From positions 1-47,698 of the forward strand of contig JAUSBL010000081.1 of assembly GCA_030658975.1 (NCBI GenBank): a DNA stretch of 47,698 bases, in the 5' to 3' direction. The stretch comes from Candidatus Latescibacterota bacterium (GTDB lineage Bacteria > Krumholzibacteriota > Krumholzibacteriia > LZORAL124-64-63). Numbering within the stretch: the first letter of the stretch is position 1; every line of letters begins with the position of its first letter. Shown here in pieces: positions 22,824 through 33,476 of the stretch. The notes under the pieces are model-generated. The model saw nothing but the letters and a program-made list of their open reading frames with translations. It was not told where the DNA came from and did no database searches. Position numbers and translations under genes: made by a program.

Positions 22824-24191
22824 ATGGGAGAACCGGCGATCGGTGGCCGCAGCAGGCTGCCGGGGCGGAGGTGGGCGGCCTACGCGGCGGCATCCCTGGC
22901 TGCGGTAGCCCTGGTCTCCACGCTGATCATCCTGTTGTTCGGCGGGGCGATCCTCGACGGTCCCGGCAAACGGATGCTCGAACGGGCGTACGGACGCGCG
23001 CACGCCGGTTCGGAGCTGCGGATCGGCGGACTGGAATATTCGCCCGACGCCGACCGCCTCGTCGCCACCTCCGTCACGCTGGAATCCCCCGACACGAAAC
23101 TCGAAATCGAACGGATCACGCTGACCGGCGTGCGATGGGAGACACTCCTGCGGCGTTCCTGGTCTCCCGCGGCTCTCCTGGCCAGGACCGATCTCGACGC
23201 GACGCGGATCGATGTGGCGTTCCACCGCTCGCGCTACGGGATCGCCTGTGAGCGATTGCGCACGTCGGCCCGGGATTCGGTCCTGCTCGCAGAGTCGTTC
23301 GAGTTGCGGACGCTGGCCGGCGACGAGGATTACTTCTCCGCGCGGGAATTCCGCAGGACCCGCTATCTCCTGGCCATGCCCGAGTTCAGGGTGCTGGGCC
23401 TGGCGTACGACGAGATGTTGCGCGGCCGGTCGAACCGGGCCAGGTCGATCCGCTTCTCCCGCCCCGTTTTCGACGCTTATGTCAACCGTGACAAGCCTTC
23501 GGACCCCGCCCGCCCGCCACGGCGCATGGTGCACGAGATGCTGGCTTCACTGGCGCAGCCGCTGCAGGTCGACAGTATTGCGGTCGTCGACGGCGCCGTG
23601 AGCTACCGCGACCGGGTGATCGCCGGCGACGCGCCCGGCGTGCTGTCCTTCGCGGACGTCGGCCTGACCGTCGCAGATCTCGCCAACCGCACCGGCGACG
23701 GCGACACCATCCGGCTCAGGGCTCAGGGCGCCCTCATGGGCGCCGGCGTGCTGAAGATCCGGATGTCGATGCCGGTCGCCGAGCCGGACTTCTTGCTCAG
23801 CTACAGCGGCTCGCTCGGCGCGATGGACGCGACCTGTCTCAACGAGTACCTGAATGTGTCGGTGCGGACCAGGCTCAACTCCTGCCATGTCGACAACGTT
23901 GCCTTCGCCATCGAGGTGGTCGACGGTCGGGCCGCAGGTCGCATGACGGCTTCCTACAGGAATCTGGAGATCGCCCGGCTCGACAAGCAGACCGGGGAAT
24001 CGGGAGGTTTGAAGAACAGCATCGTCTCGTTCCTGGCGAACGTGTTCAAGATCCGCAGCGACAACGCCGCGGACGACTCGGGCTCGATGAAGGTGGGGAA
24101 GGTGGAGTATTCCAGGAAACCCGACGACAGTTTCTACAACTTCGTCTGGCGCGCCCTGAAAACCGGCATCCTGGATGTCGTCTGCTATTGA
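22824..24191 (+). CDS. AsmA-like / DUF748-type membrane-anchored protein
   Basis: The 455-residue protein starts at the ATG at 22824 with an AGGGAGA ribosome-binding site. One transmembrane helix (AAYAAASLAAVALVSTLIILLF, given by position about 18-39) anchors a large periplasmic part. That part is built of beta strands with short repeats resembling AsmA/DUF748 proteins: GSELRIGGLEYSPDADRLVA, LEIERITLTGVRWETLLR, LQVDSIAVVDGAVSYRDR, ILKIRMSMP-type strands. AsmA-like proteins help move lipid between membranes, but the sequence match is only at fold level. It is 89 bp beyond the PadR-permease pair and may be in the same transcript. A hairpin follows the stop. Confidence 0.6.
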   Translation: MGEPAIGGRSRLPGRRWAAYAAASLAAVALVSTLIILLFGGAILDGPGKRMLERAYGRAHAGSELRIGGLEYSPDADRLVATSVTLESPDTKLEIERITLTGVRWETLLRRSWSPAALLARTDLDATRIDVAFHRSRYGIACERLRTSARDSVLLAESFELRTLAGDEDYFSAREFRRTRYLLAMPEFRVLGLAYDEMLRGRSNRARSIRFSRPVFDAYVNRDKPSDPARPPRRMVHEMLASLAQPLQVDSIAVVDGAVSYRDRVIAGDAPGVLSFADVGLTVADLANRTGDGDTIRLRAQGALMGAGVLKIRMSMPVAEPDFLLSYSGSLGAMDATCLNEYLNVSVRTRLNSCHVDNVAFAIEVVDGRAAGRMTASYRNLEIARLDKQTGESGGLKNSIVSFLANVFKIRSDNAADDSGSMKVGKVEYSRKPDDSFYNFVWRALKTGILDVVCY

Positions 24192-24194
24192 TCC

Positions 24195-24211
24195 GCGGCG
24201 GGTACCGCCGC
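24195..24211 (+). terminator. Short hairpin terminator
   Basis: GCGGCGG / CCGCCGC with a GTA loop starts 4 bp after the stop and is followed by tcttatcgtt, a partly T-rich run. Confidence 0.55.
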
Positions 24212-24538
24212 TCTTATCGTTCAGGCTCACGAACCCGCGCTGCGATCCTCGATCAGGGTGCGATGTCACCGATGTCGCCGAGGTTTGATCGCCTGCCGCC
24301 CATTCCCGGTCGACTCAGTGCGCTTTCCATGATCGAAGACCGCTGCGGGTTGTCGGGGCCTGACGACCGGGTCGTCGCAAGGAACGCGCCAGGGTCGGGC
24401 GCGTCTGCAACCGCAGATGGGTGTGTCGGATAGGATTATCCGGGCCGGGACGCGGGGCTCGCGGTGCCATCAAAATGAGGGTGGGTCCCTCGAAACCAGC
24501 AGGGGCGCGAGCTCGGGAATAGTGGGACAGAATCGCTC
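24212..24538. other. Convergent intergenic region
   Basis: No gene is supported in these ~330 bp. The right half (about 24470-24535) is a G-rich block containing gagggtgggtccctcg and gtgggacagaatcg. It resembles non-coding flanks of mobile elements, but no matching partner was found in the window. Confidence 0.35.
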
Positions 24539-24739
24539 TTAGCTCGCAGGTCCGGAATCGTCCCGCGATTCGTCATGGCGACGCAATGCCCGGGCCAGCC
24601 GGCACAAGTCCTCGACAGCCCGGATCTTGTCGACCATCGGCAGACTGCGGAAATAGCGTAACTGGAATCGCTTCGCACTCTCCCAGTCGCACTGCCAGTC
24701 TGCCGCGCCCTCGGCGATTTTCCAGTTCTCATGAGTCAT
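24539..24739 (-). CDS. Small protein partnered with a nucleotidyltransferase
   Basis: The 66-residue protein is helical and charged: DWQCDWESAKRFQLRYFRSLPMVDKIRAVEDLCRLARALRRHDE. Its ATG at 24739 overlaps the end of the nucleotidyltransferase gene by 11 bp (ATGACTCATGA), indicating translational coupling. Small helical proteins of this sort commonly accompany AbiEii/MNT-like nucleotidyltransferases. Whether it acts as antitoxin or complex subunit cannot be told. Because its partner is truncated it may be non-functional. Confidence 0.55.
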   Translation of the reverse strand: MTHENWKIAEGAADWQCDWESAKRFQLRYFRSLPMVDKIRAVEDLCRLARALRRHDESRDDSGPAS

Positions 24740-25010
24740 CTTGGAGCATCCTCAACTGGCGGACATCGTCACGATCGACGGGTCGTCCGGCCGTCTCTTT
24801 CATGCGGATGAGCGTCTCGATGTCGACATAGCGAAACGTCACGCCCTCGACGTCGGCCACATGGGAGCGGGCTTCCACGGCGTCGAAATCGAACGGCTCC
24901 TCGACGAAGATGTCGACCGGGGTAGCCCGGTACTGTTCCGAGTAGAGATTCAGCACCGTCATACCCTTTTCTTCGATCCAGCGGCGGTCGGCTTCTTGAA
25001 TCCCGTCCAT
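24729..25010 (-). pseudogene. Truncated AbiEii/MNT-type nucleotidyltransferase
   Basis: The frame encodes 93 residues that match the C-terminal half of small nucleotidyltransferases: WIEEKGMTVLNLYSE, ATPVDIFVEEPFDFDA, VTFRYVDIETLIRMKETAGR, RDDVRQLRML. The N-terminal part with the GG/GS and catalytic DxD residues is absent. Only 10 bp separate this start from the fadE stop codon, so the 5' half was probably removed by a rearrangement that joined the two loci. It may still be translated from the ATG at 25010, but cannot be catalytic. It overlaps the next small gene. Confidence 0.6.
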
Positions 25011-25020
25011 ATCAAGCCGA

Positions 25021-26814
25021 TCAGAAAGGATAGCCCCCCGCCGCGATCGCCGCCGCCGCGATCCGGTCGTGCAGCTGCGCCCGGGGCGCGGGATCGTGCT
25101 TGGTCAGCCGCCGCAGGCCCGCCAGCATCGTGCGCAGCTCGTCGCCGGCCAGCGTGTTGGCCAGCGCGCGGCGGCCGAGCACGGTGGCGCGCTCCATGGC
25201 GTCGTTGACGCACAGCGCCGTCAGGTCCGCCATGACGGCGACGCCGGCGCCGTCGGCCCCGCTCCGCGCCGCCTGCTTCTGCGTGCGCAGCAGCGCGCTC
25301 TCGCAGGCGTAGACCGCGATGACCAGGTCGGCGCAGTCGGCCAGCACCTCCTGCTGGTCCTTCAGCTTGTCGCCGAAGGTGCGGGCGGCGATGCCCAGGG
25401 CCGCCAGCGCCGTCTTTTTGAGGTTGGCGACCAGCTTGGTCTCCTGCTCCAGGAAGCCGGGCTCGCCGGGGGCGGCGAACTCCGGCACGCCCATCAGCTC
25501 CTCGGCGATCTTCTGGGCGGCCTGCAGCAGGGGCAGTTCGCCCTTGAGCGCCTTGCGCAGCAGCAGACCCGGCACCAGCAGCCGGTTGATCTCGTTGGTG
25601 CCCTCGAAGATGCGGTTGATGCGCTCGTCGCGGTACAGGCGCTCGAGGCCGTACTCCTGGCAGTAGCCGTAGCCGCCCAGCATCTGGACGCCCTCCTCGG
25701 CGGCCAGGGCCATGGCCTCGGTGGCGAAGATCTTGATCATCGAACACTCGATGCTGAACTCCTCGACCTTCAGGATCGACTTGAGGTCGTAGTCCGGGGC
25801 GCCCTTGTCCAGGGTGGCGATGGCGCAGTCCAGCAGGCCGGCGGTGCGGTAGACCATCGACTCGGCGGCGAAGGCGGCGGCGACGACGTCGCCGATCTTG
25901 GCGCGGATCAGGCCGAAGGTGCTGATCGGCGCGCCGAACTGCTCGCGCTGGGTCGTGTAGGGGACCGACCACTCCAGGGCCAGCTTGCAGCCGCCGACGG
26001 TGCTGGCGCCCAGCTTGAAGCGGCCCACGTTCAGGATGTTGAAGGCGATGTGGTGGCCCTTGCCGACCTCGCCCAGCACGTTGGCGACCGGCACCGGGCA
26101 GTCCTCCAGGATGACCTGGCAGGTGCTGCTGCCCTTGATGCCCATCTTCTTCTCCTCGGCGCCGATGACCACGCCGCCGAAGGATTTCTCCACGATGAAC
26201 GCCGTGAACTTGTCGCCGTCGATCTTGGCGAACACGATGAAGAGGTCGGCGAAGCCGGCGTTGCTGATGTACTGCTTGACCCCGTTGAGCAGGTAGTGCG
26301 TGCCGGCGGGGTTCAGGGCCGCGCTGGTGCGCGCCGCCAGGGCGTCGCTGCCGCTGCCGGGCTCGGTCAGGGCGTACGCGGTCAGCAGCTCGCCGGTGGC
26401 CAGCCGCGGCAGGTACTGCGCCTTCTGCTTCTCGGTGCCGAAGTAGACGATCGGCAGCGTGCCGATGCCCGCCTGGGCGCCGTGCTGCACCGCGAAGCTG
26501 CCGCTGCGCGAGATCAGCTCGCTGATGATCATGACCGTGGCCTTGTCGGCGCCCATGCCGCCGAAGCGCTCCGGCACGTCGACCGCCAGCAGTCCCATCG
26601 CGCCGGCCTCCTTGAGCAGCGGGCCGCCCAGCGCGGTGTCGCCCTGGTACTCCATCTGCTCGCGGCGGGGCTCGATCTTCTGCTGGATGAAGTCGCGGGC
26701 CGCCTGCGCGATCATGCGCTGGTTCTCGTCGAAGTCCTCGGGGGTGAAGACCTCGGCGGGCGCGGCCGCCCGCAGCAGGAACTCGCCGCCGGTGGGGTAC
26801 GTCTGCTGGCTCAT
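25021..26814 (-). CDS. fadE: Acyl-CoA dehydrogenase
   Basis: The 597-residue FAD-dependent enzyme performs the first oxidation of fatty acyl-CoA. Visible parts are the N-terminal helical domain (FTPEDFDENQRMIAQAARDF), the flavin-binding middle (LTEPGSGSDALAARTSA, NGVKQYISNAGFADLF), the end of the catalytic core (RLYRDERINRIFEGTNEINR) and a C-terminal extension of about 170 residues. Its size and extension match the Bacillus FadE type (about 594 residues) rather than short acyl-CoA dehydrogenases. It is third and last in a fadN-fadA-fadE operon, 27 bp after fadA. No signal peptide. Confidence 0.95.
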   Translation of the reverse strand: MSQQTYPTGGEFLLRAAAPAEVFTPEDFDENQRMIAQAARDFIQQKIEPRREQMEYQGDTALGGPLLKEAGAMGLLAVDVPERFGGMGADKATVMIISELISRSGSFAVQHGAQAGIGTLPIVYFGTEKQKAQYLPRLATGELLTAYALTEPGSGSDALAARTSAALNPAGTHYLLNGVKQYISNAGFADLFIVFAKIDGDKFTAFIVEKSFGGVVIGAEEKKMGIKGSSTCQVILEDCPVPVANVLGEVGKGHHIAFNILNVGRFKLGASTVGGCKLALEWSVPYTTQREQFGAPISTFGLIRAKIGDVVAAAFAAESMVYRTAGLLDCAIATLDKGAPDYDLKSILKVEEFSIECSMIKIFATEAMALAAEEGVQMLGGYGYCQEYGLERLYRDERINRIFEGTNEINRLLVPGLLLRKALKGELPLLQAAQKIAEELMGVPEFAAPGEPGFLEQETKLVANLKKTALAALGIAARTFGDKLKDQQEVLADCADLVIAVYACESALLRTQKQAARSGADGAGVAVMADLTALCVNDAMERATVLGRRALANTLAGDELRTMLAGLRRLTKHDPAPRAQLHDRIAAAAIAAGGYPF

Positions 26815-26841
26815 GCTTCCTCCCGCCCGTCGGCGTCGGTT

Positions 26842-28026
26842 CTAGAGGGCCTCGAAGATGCCGGCCGCGCCCATGCCCGTGCCGACGCACATCGTGACCA
26901 TGGCGTACTTGCCGCCGCGGCGGCGCAGCTCGTGCAGTGCGGTGGCGGTGAGCTTGGCTCCCGTGCAGCCCAGGGGGTGGCCCAGGGCGATGGCGCCGCC
27001 GTTGGGGTTGATCCGGTCGTCGTCCGACGACAGCTTCAGCCGCTTCAGCACGCTGAGGCTCTGGGCGGCGAAGGCCTCGTTCAGCTCGATCACGTCCATG
27101 TCGGTCAGCGACAGTTCGGCCTGGGCCAGGGCCTTCGGCACGGCGGCCACCGGCCCGATGCCCATGATCTCGGGCGGCACTCCGGCCACGGCGTAGGTCA
27201 CGAACCTCGCCAGCGGGCGCAGGCCCAGGCCCTCGCAGATCTCCGGCGTGGTCAGCAGGACCGCCGCGGCGCCGTCGCTCATCTGGCTGGAGTTGCCGGC
27301 GGTCTCCGTGCCGCCGGCCTTGAAGGCCGGCTTCAGCTTCGCCAGGGCTTCCGGGGTGGTGTCGGCGCGCGGTCCCTCGTCGACCTCCAGCACGGTCTCG
27401 TGCACGACGGGCTTGCCGCCGGGTCCCGGCTGCGACGAGCGCACGGCGACCGGGACGATCTCGTCGCGGAAGCGGCCGGCGGCGGCCGCCGCCAGCGCCT
27501 TGCGGTGGCTGGCCACGGCGAACGCGTCCTGGGCCTCGCGCGAGATCCCGTCCTGCTCGGCCAGCCGCTCGGCGGTCAGGCCCATGTTCAGGTAGGTCTG
27601 CGGGGCCGACGCCACCAGGTCGGGGTTCGGCAGGTAGCGCATCCCGCCCATCGGGATCAGCGACATCGACTCGACGCCGCCGGCGATCACCAGGTCGACC
27701 TGGCCGCAGGCGACCTTCAGGGCGCCGAGGTTGATCGTCTCGAGGCCCGAGGAGCAGAAGCGGTTGACGGTCATGCCCGGCACCACGTCCGGCAGGCCTG
27801 CCAGCAGCGCGATGTTGCGGCCCACGTTCATGCCCTGTTCGCCCTCGGGCATGGCGCAGCCGACGATCACGTCGCCGATGCGCTCGGCGTCCAGGGCCGC
27901 GGCCCGTTCCAGCAGCCCGCGGACGACCGCGGCGCCCAGGTCGTCGGGCCGCGTCTGGGCGAACGAGCCCTTGCCCGCCTTGCCGGTGGGGGTCCTGAGC
28001 GCCAACGCGACGACGACGTCTCTCAT
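26842..28026 (-). CDS. fadA: Acetyl-CoA acyltransferase (3-ketoacyl-CoA thiolase)
   Basis: The 394-residue thiolase cleaves 3-ketoacyl-CoA with CoA. The start at 28026 ([20 protein letters not shown]) is chosen on family length, although the frame is open upstream. The nucleophile is Cys91 ([11 protein letters not shown]). The His of [14 protein letters not shown] and the Cys of [14 protein letters not shown] complete the active site. It is 11 bp after fadN, and its length equals that of Bacillus FadA. It acts with the two neighbours in the beta-oxidation cycle. Confidence 0.96.
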   Translation of the reverse strand: MRDVVVALALRTPTGKAGKGSFAQTRPDDLGAAVVRGLLERAAALDAERIGDVIVGCAMPEGEQGMNVGRNIALLAGLPDVVPGMTVNRFCSSGLETINLGALKVACGQVDLVIAGGVESMSLIPMGGMRYLPNPDLVASAPQTYLNMGLTAERLAEQDGISREAQDAFAVASHRKALAAAAAGRFRDEIVPVAVRSSQPGPGGKPVVHETVLEVDEGPRADTTPEALAKLKPAFKAGGTETAGNSSQMSDGAAAVLLTTPEICEGLGLRPLARFVTYAVAGVPPEIMGIGPVAAVPKALAQAELSLTDMDVIELNEAFAAQSLSVLKRLKLSSDDDRINPNGGAIALGHPLGCTGAKLTATALHELRRRGGKYAMVTMCVGTGMGAAGIFEAL

Positions 28027-28037
28027 GACGGTCCTTT

Positions 28038-30413
<2,376 letters not shown>

Positions 30414-30468
30414 GCTTACTCCCGTTTCGTGCCGCCAGCCGCGACCGGATGCAGGACGATCTGACCGC

Positions 30469-30497
30469 AGCGTAGGCCTGTCGCCGGGACCTGTCAA
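30469..30497 (-). promoter_or_regulatory. Probable promoter of the fadNAE operon
   Basis: On the minus strand TTGACA (30497-30492), a 17-bp spacer and TACGCT (30474-30469) stand 55 bp before the fadN start. No clear FadR-like dyad overlaps it. Confidence 0.6.
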
Positions 30498-30518
30498 TCG
30501 GGGCCGCGCCGATTCCCG

Positions 30519-30547
30519 TTGTCTCCCGCGCCGAGGCAGGGTAACAT
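30519..30547 (+). promoter_or_regulatory. Possible promoter of the phosphatase-superfamily operon
   Basis: TTGTCT (30519-30524), 17 bp and TAACAT (30542-30547) lie about 50 bp before the start. Each box matches the consensus at four of six bases. Confidence 0.4.
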
Positions 30548-30595
30548 GGCAGTTCGCGGTCGGCCTGAAGAACTTAGCGGAAAACGGACTCCGAA

Positions 30596-31900
30596 ATGCG
30601 CGGCAAACTCTCCTCGATCCCGGTGCTGTCTTTCCTGGTCGTCGCGATGCTGCTGGCCGGCTGCGGCCGGGACGGTGACGGCCCCGCCGTGACCGCCGCT
30701 TCGTCCAAGCTGCTCGTGATCGGGATCGATGCCGCCGACTGGAGCCTGCTCGACCCCATGATCGCCGAGGGGCGCCTGCCCCGCCTCGCCGCCTTCCGCG
30801 CGCAGTCCTCGTCCGGGCGGATGAGGACCTTCGTGCCTTTGGAGAAGTCGCCGCTGCTGTGGGCCAGCATCTGCACCGGGGTCGGGCCCGAGGTGCACGG
30901 CGTCGCCTCCTTCCTGAAGGAGAGCGACCGCAAGTCGCCCGTCGGGAGCGCGTGGTACGCGCCCGCGATCTGGGACATGATCGGCGCCGCGGGTCAGAGC
31001 ACGGCCGTCATCGGCATGTGGACCACCTACCCGGCCCGGCCCATCAACGGCGTCATGGTCAGCGACTACCTGCCCTACGGCCGCGAGCGCAGCGTGCCGC
31101 TGGCCAGGCTGGTGTACCCCGATTCGCTGAGCGCGCGCGTCGTCGCCTGCCGCGTGGACCCCGACTCGCTGCAGGCGCGCGACCTGGTGCGGTTCCTGCC
31201 GCCCGGCGCCGACGTCGCGGCGCTCGAGGCCGCCTACCCGCGGGAGATGCGCAACCTGCGGGAGTTCTGGGCCGCCGACCTCGGCTATCTGAACGTGGCC
31301 CGGATGCTGAAGGACGTCGCGGACTTCGACCTGTTCTTCTTCTACCTGCGCGGCCCGGACATGATGAGCCATTCCTTCTACCATTACCTGAAGGACGACC
31401 CGGCCTCGCCGCGCAACGATCCGCAGGAACTGGCGGCTTTCGGCGACATCGTGCGCCGCTACTACGACTGGGTCGATGAGGCGGTCGGCGAGGTCCTGTC
31501 GTGGTTCCCAGCCGACCGGCCGGCCGTGATCCTGTCGGACCACGGCTTCCACGGCCCGCGGCCGAGCGGCCGCGGCACGGTCGAGCACAGCGAGTGGGGC
31601 ATCTTCATGGTGCGCAGCCCCCTGCACCAGGCCGGCCAGAGCTTCGACCGCCTCGAACTGCTGGACGTCTGCCCCACGTTCCTGTCGCTGCTGGGACTGC
31701 CCCCGGCCGGGGACATGCCGGGCGTGATCCTGACGGGCGGCCTCACCGAAGCCGGCCGCCGCTACGTCAAGCGGCTGGAGAAGCACCGTGTCCCCTCCTA
31801 CATGGAACTGCGCCCCGTCGAGGGCGCCGACGTCGGAGATGATCCCGCCGTGGGCGAGGAGATCCGCAAGCAGTTGCGTTCGTTGGGCTATATCAACTAG
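30596..31900 (+). CDS. Alkaline-phosphatase-superfamily lipoprotein
   Basis: The 434-residue protein has a lipoprotein signal (LLAGC, Cys23). It belongs to the type I phosphodiesterase/nucleotide pyrophosphatase group. Metal ligands are visible at Asp45 (GIDAADW), in FYLRGPDMMSHSFYHY (Asp and His) and in LSDHGFHGPR (Asp-His), with a final His probably in EHSEWG. The nucleophile position (KSPLLWASICTG) is Ser85 where pyrophosphatases have Thr; this is an alignment by eye. It is anchored in the membrane facing outward. It leads a forward operon with two modular lipoproteins and a DUF1697 gene. The substrate could be a phosphodiester, a phosphonate or a lipid head group. Confidence 0.85.
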   Translation: MRGKLSSIPVLSFLVVAMLLAGCGRDGDGPAVTAASSKLLVIGIDAADWSLLDPMIAEGRLPRLAAFRAQSSSGRMRTFVPLEKSPLLWASICTGVGPEVHGVASFLKESDRKSPVGSAWYAPAIWDMIGAAGQSTAVIGMWTTYPARPINGVMVSDYLPYGRERSVPLARLVYPDSLSARVVACRVDPDSLQARDLVRFLPPGADVAALEAAYPREMRNLREFWAADLGYLNVARMLKDVADFDLFFFYLRGPDMMSHSFYHYLKDDPASPRNDPQELAAFGDIVRRYYDWVDEAVGEVLSWFPADRPAVILSDHGFHGPRPSGRGTVEHSEWGIFMVRSPLHQAGQSFDRLELLDVCPTFLSLLGLPPAGDMPGVILTGGLTEAGRRYVKRLEKHRVPSYMELRPVEGADVGDDPAVGEEIRKQLRSLGYIN

Positions 31901-31922
31901 TCGTGATCGGAAGCCCATTCCC

Positions 31923-33476
31923 ATGACGAAACCGGCCCCGAGGGTCGCGATCCTGTTGAAGGCGTCGGTGGCGCCCCTGCTGGCGCTGCTGCTGCTCGCC
32001 TCCTGCACCGGGGAACCGGAAACCGACGATCTGCTGTACGAAGTCGGCGCCGTCGAGGGATACGTGCTCGCCGCGGGGCAGGGCCGCGTCATGGATGTCG
32101 ATGCCAGACTGCTGGAAGAGGAGTGGAGCGGCTGGACGACCGGTTCGACCCAGGCGGATACGCGCTCGGATTCGACCGGGTGGTACCGGCTGGAACTGCC
32201 GACCGGACGTTACAGGCTGGGTGTTCACGGTCAGGAATGGCACGCCAACATCGACAGCAAGCCCGATACCGTGCAGATCGGCCCCTACGTCCTGCGTCAC
32301 GACGTGAGGCGCGGCCTGGCGATGATCAGACTGCTGTTGCCGCAGGAGTGGGAGGGGGCCTCGTGCAGGTTGCGGCTCGAAAACGGCTCGTACTTCGATG
32401 GTGATGTGCGGGCCGACGTGGTCCGGGGTTGGACGGAATTCGTACTGCCGGCCATGGGGCCGGGGTCCTACACCATGCGCCTCCTCACGCCGAATTCGTC
32501 CGAGGGGATCTACCTGCCGGGCACGCTGGACGCTGCGCAGGCCGATGTCCTCGTCGTCGGCACGGATACCATTGCCGCCTACGAACAGGATTTTTCCGAA
32601 TCTTACGTCACCGTCTCCGGCCGGGTCACGGGCAGCTGTCTGGTCGAGCCGTCGCTCCAGGTGAACGTGCAGGCGTTCGCGGGCGGGTCCCAGGAAGTCG
32701 CCTCTGCCTACTGCGACGACGAGGGGAGTTACCAGCTGATCCTGCCCGTCCCTCTGGAGGTGCGGCTGAGGTTCTCCTCTGGCTCCGTTGAACAGTGGTA
32801 TGGGGGCGACAATTACGAGACGGCCACGCGCTTCGCCCTGCAGGCGGGCGACCGCGTCACGGGCATCGATCTGGTCGAAAGCGGCCTCGAGATCCGGCTG
32901 GCAGGCCCCGGCGAGGTCATGAACCGCTCGGTTCGGGTCCGGATCTGCGACGAAGCGGGGAACGTCCTGGCGTCGCAAAACACGTACGACAACCCGATCT
33001 GGATCGGCCTGCTGCGCCCGGGCCGCGTCCTGGTGCAGCTGGACGGTGTCTGCAATGATCAAACCTGGGCGAGCCAGTGGTTCGACGGCGCCCCGTCGCC
33101 TTCCGGCGCCACGCCCATCGATCTGGCGGCGGGAGAGCGGCGCCGGCTCGACGTCCTGCTGGCCGAGGGCGGCCGGATCACCGGCCGCGTGCTGGAAGCC
33201 GACGGTCTGGATCACGGGTCGAACTACATCAATCTCTGCGACGACCGGGGCGAACGATGGTGCTCATGGTCGCAGTACACCGGCGACGGGCACTTCGTCT
33301 ACACGGGCCTTGCCGATGGCGAATACTATCTGAGAGCCGATCTCGGCGACGGCGTCCTTTGGTGGTATCCGGGGACGTACGAATTCGCAACGGCCGCCGC
33401 GATCGGGATCGTCGATCACGGCGAGGTGACCGGCGTCTCCTGGACGCTGCCGGCGCGCGCGGGAGGGGGCCGGTGA
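31923..33476 (+). CDS. Modular lipoprotein with carboxypeptidase-regulatory-like domains
   Basis: The 517-residue protein starts at the ATG at 31923, with lipobox LASC (Cys28). The mature part is a chain of Ig-like modules of the carboxypeptidase-regulatory/CNA-B type: GAVEGYVLAAGQGRVMDVDA, DSTGWYRLELPTGRYRLGVHG, VTVSGRVTGSCLVEPSLQV, GSYQLILPVPLEVRLRF. A linker of the kind EQWYGGDNYETATRFALQAG or SQWFDGAPSPSGATPIDLAAG then leads to GGRITGRVLEADG. No enzyme domain is present. It overlaps the next, similar gene by one base (TGATG). Probably a surface or periplasmic scaffold; the ligand is unknown. Confidence 0.75.
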   Translation: MTKPAPRVAILLKASVAPLLALLLLASCTGEPETDDLLYEVGAVEGYVLAAGQGRVMDVDARLLEEEWSGWTTGSTQADTRSDSTGWYRLELPTGRYRLGVHGQEWHANIDSKPDTVQIGPYVLRHDVRRGLAMIRLLLPQEWEGASCRLRLENGSYFDGDVRADVVRGWTEFVLPAMGPGSYTMRLLTPNSSEGIYLPGTLDAAQADVLVVGTDTIAAYEQDFSESYVTVSGRVTGSCLVEPSLQVNVQAFAGGSQEVASAYCDDEGSYQLILPVPLEVRLRFSSGSVEQWYGGDNYETATRFALQAGDRVTGIDLVESGLEIRLAGPGEVMNRSVRVRICDEAGNVLASQNTYDNPIWIGLLRPGRVLVQLDGVCNDQTWASQWFDGAPSPSGATPIDLAAGERRRLDVLLAEGGRITGRVLEADGLDHGSNYINLCDDRGERWCSWSQYTGDGHFVYTGLADGEYYLRADLGDGVLWWYPGTYEFATAAAIGIVDHGEVTGVSWTLPARAGGGR

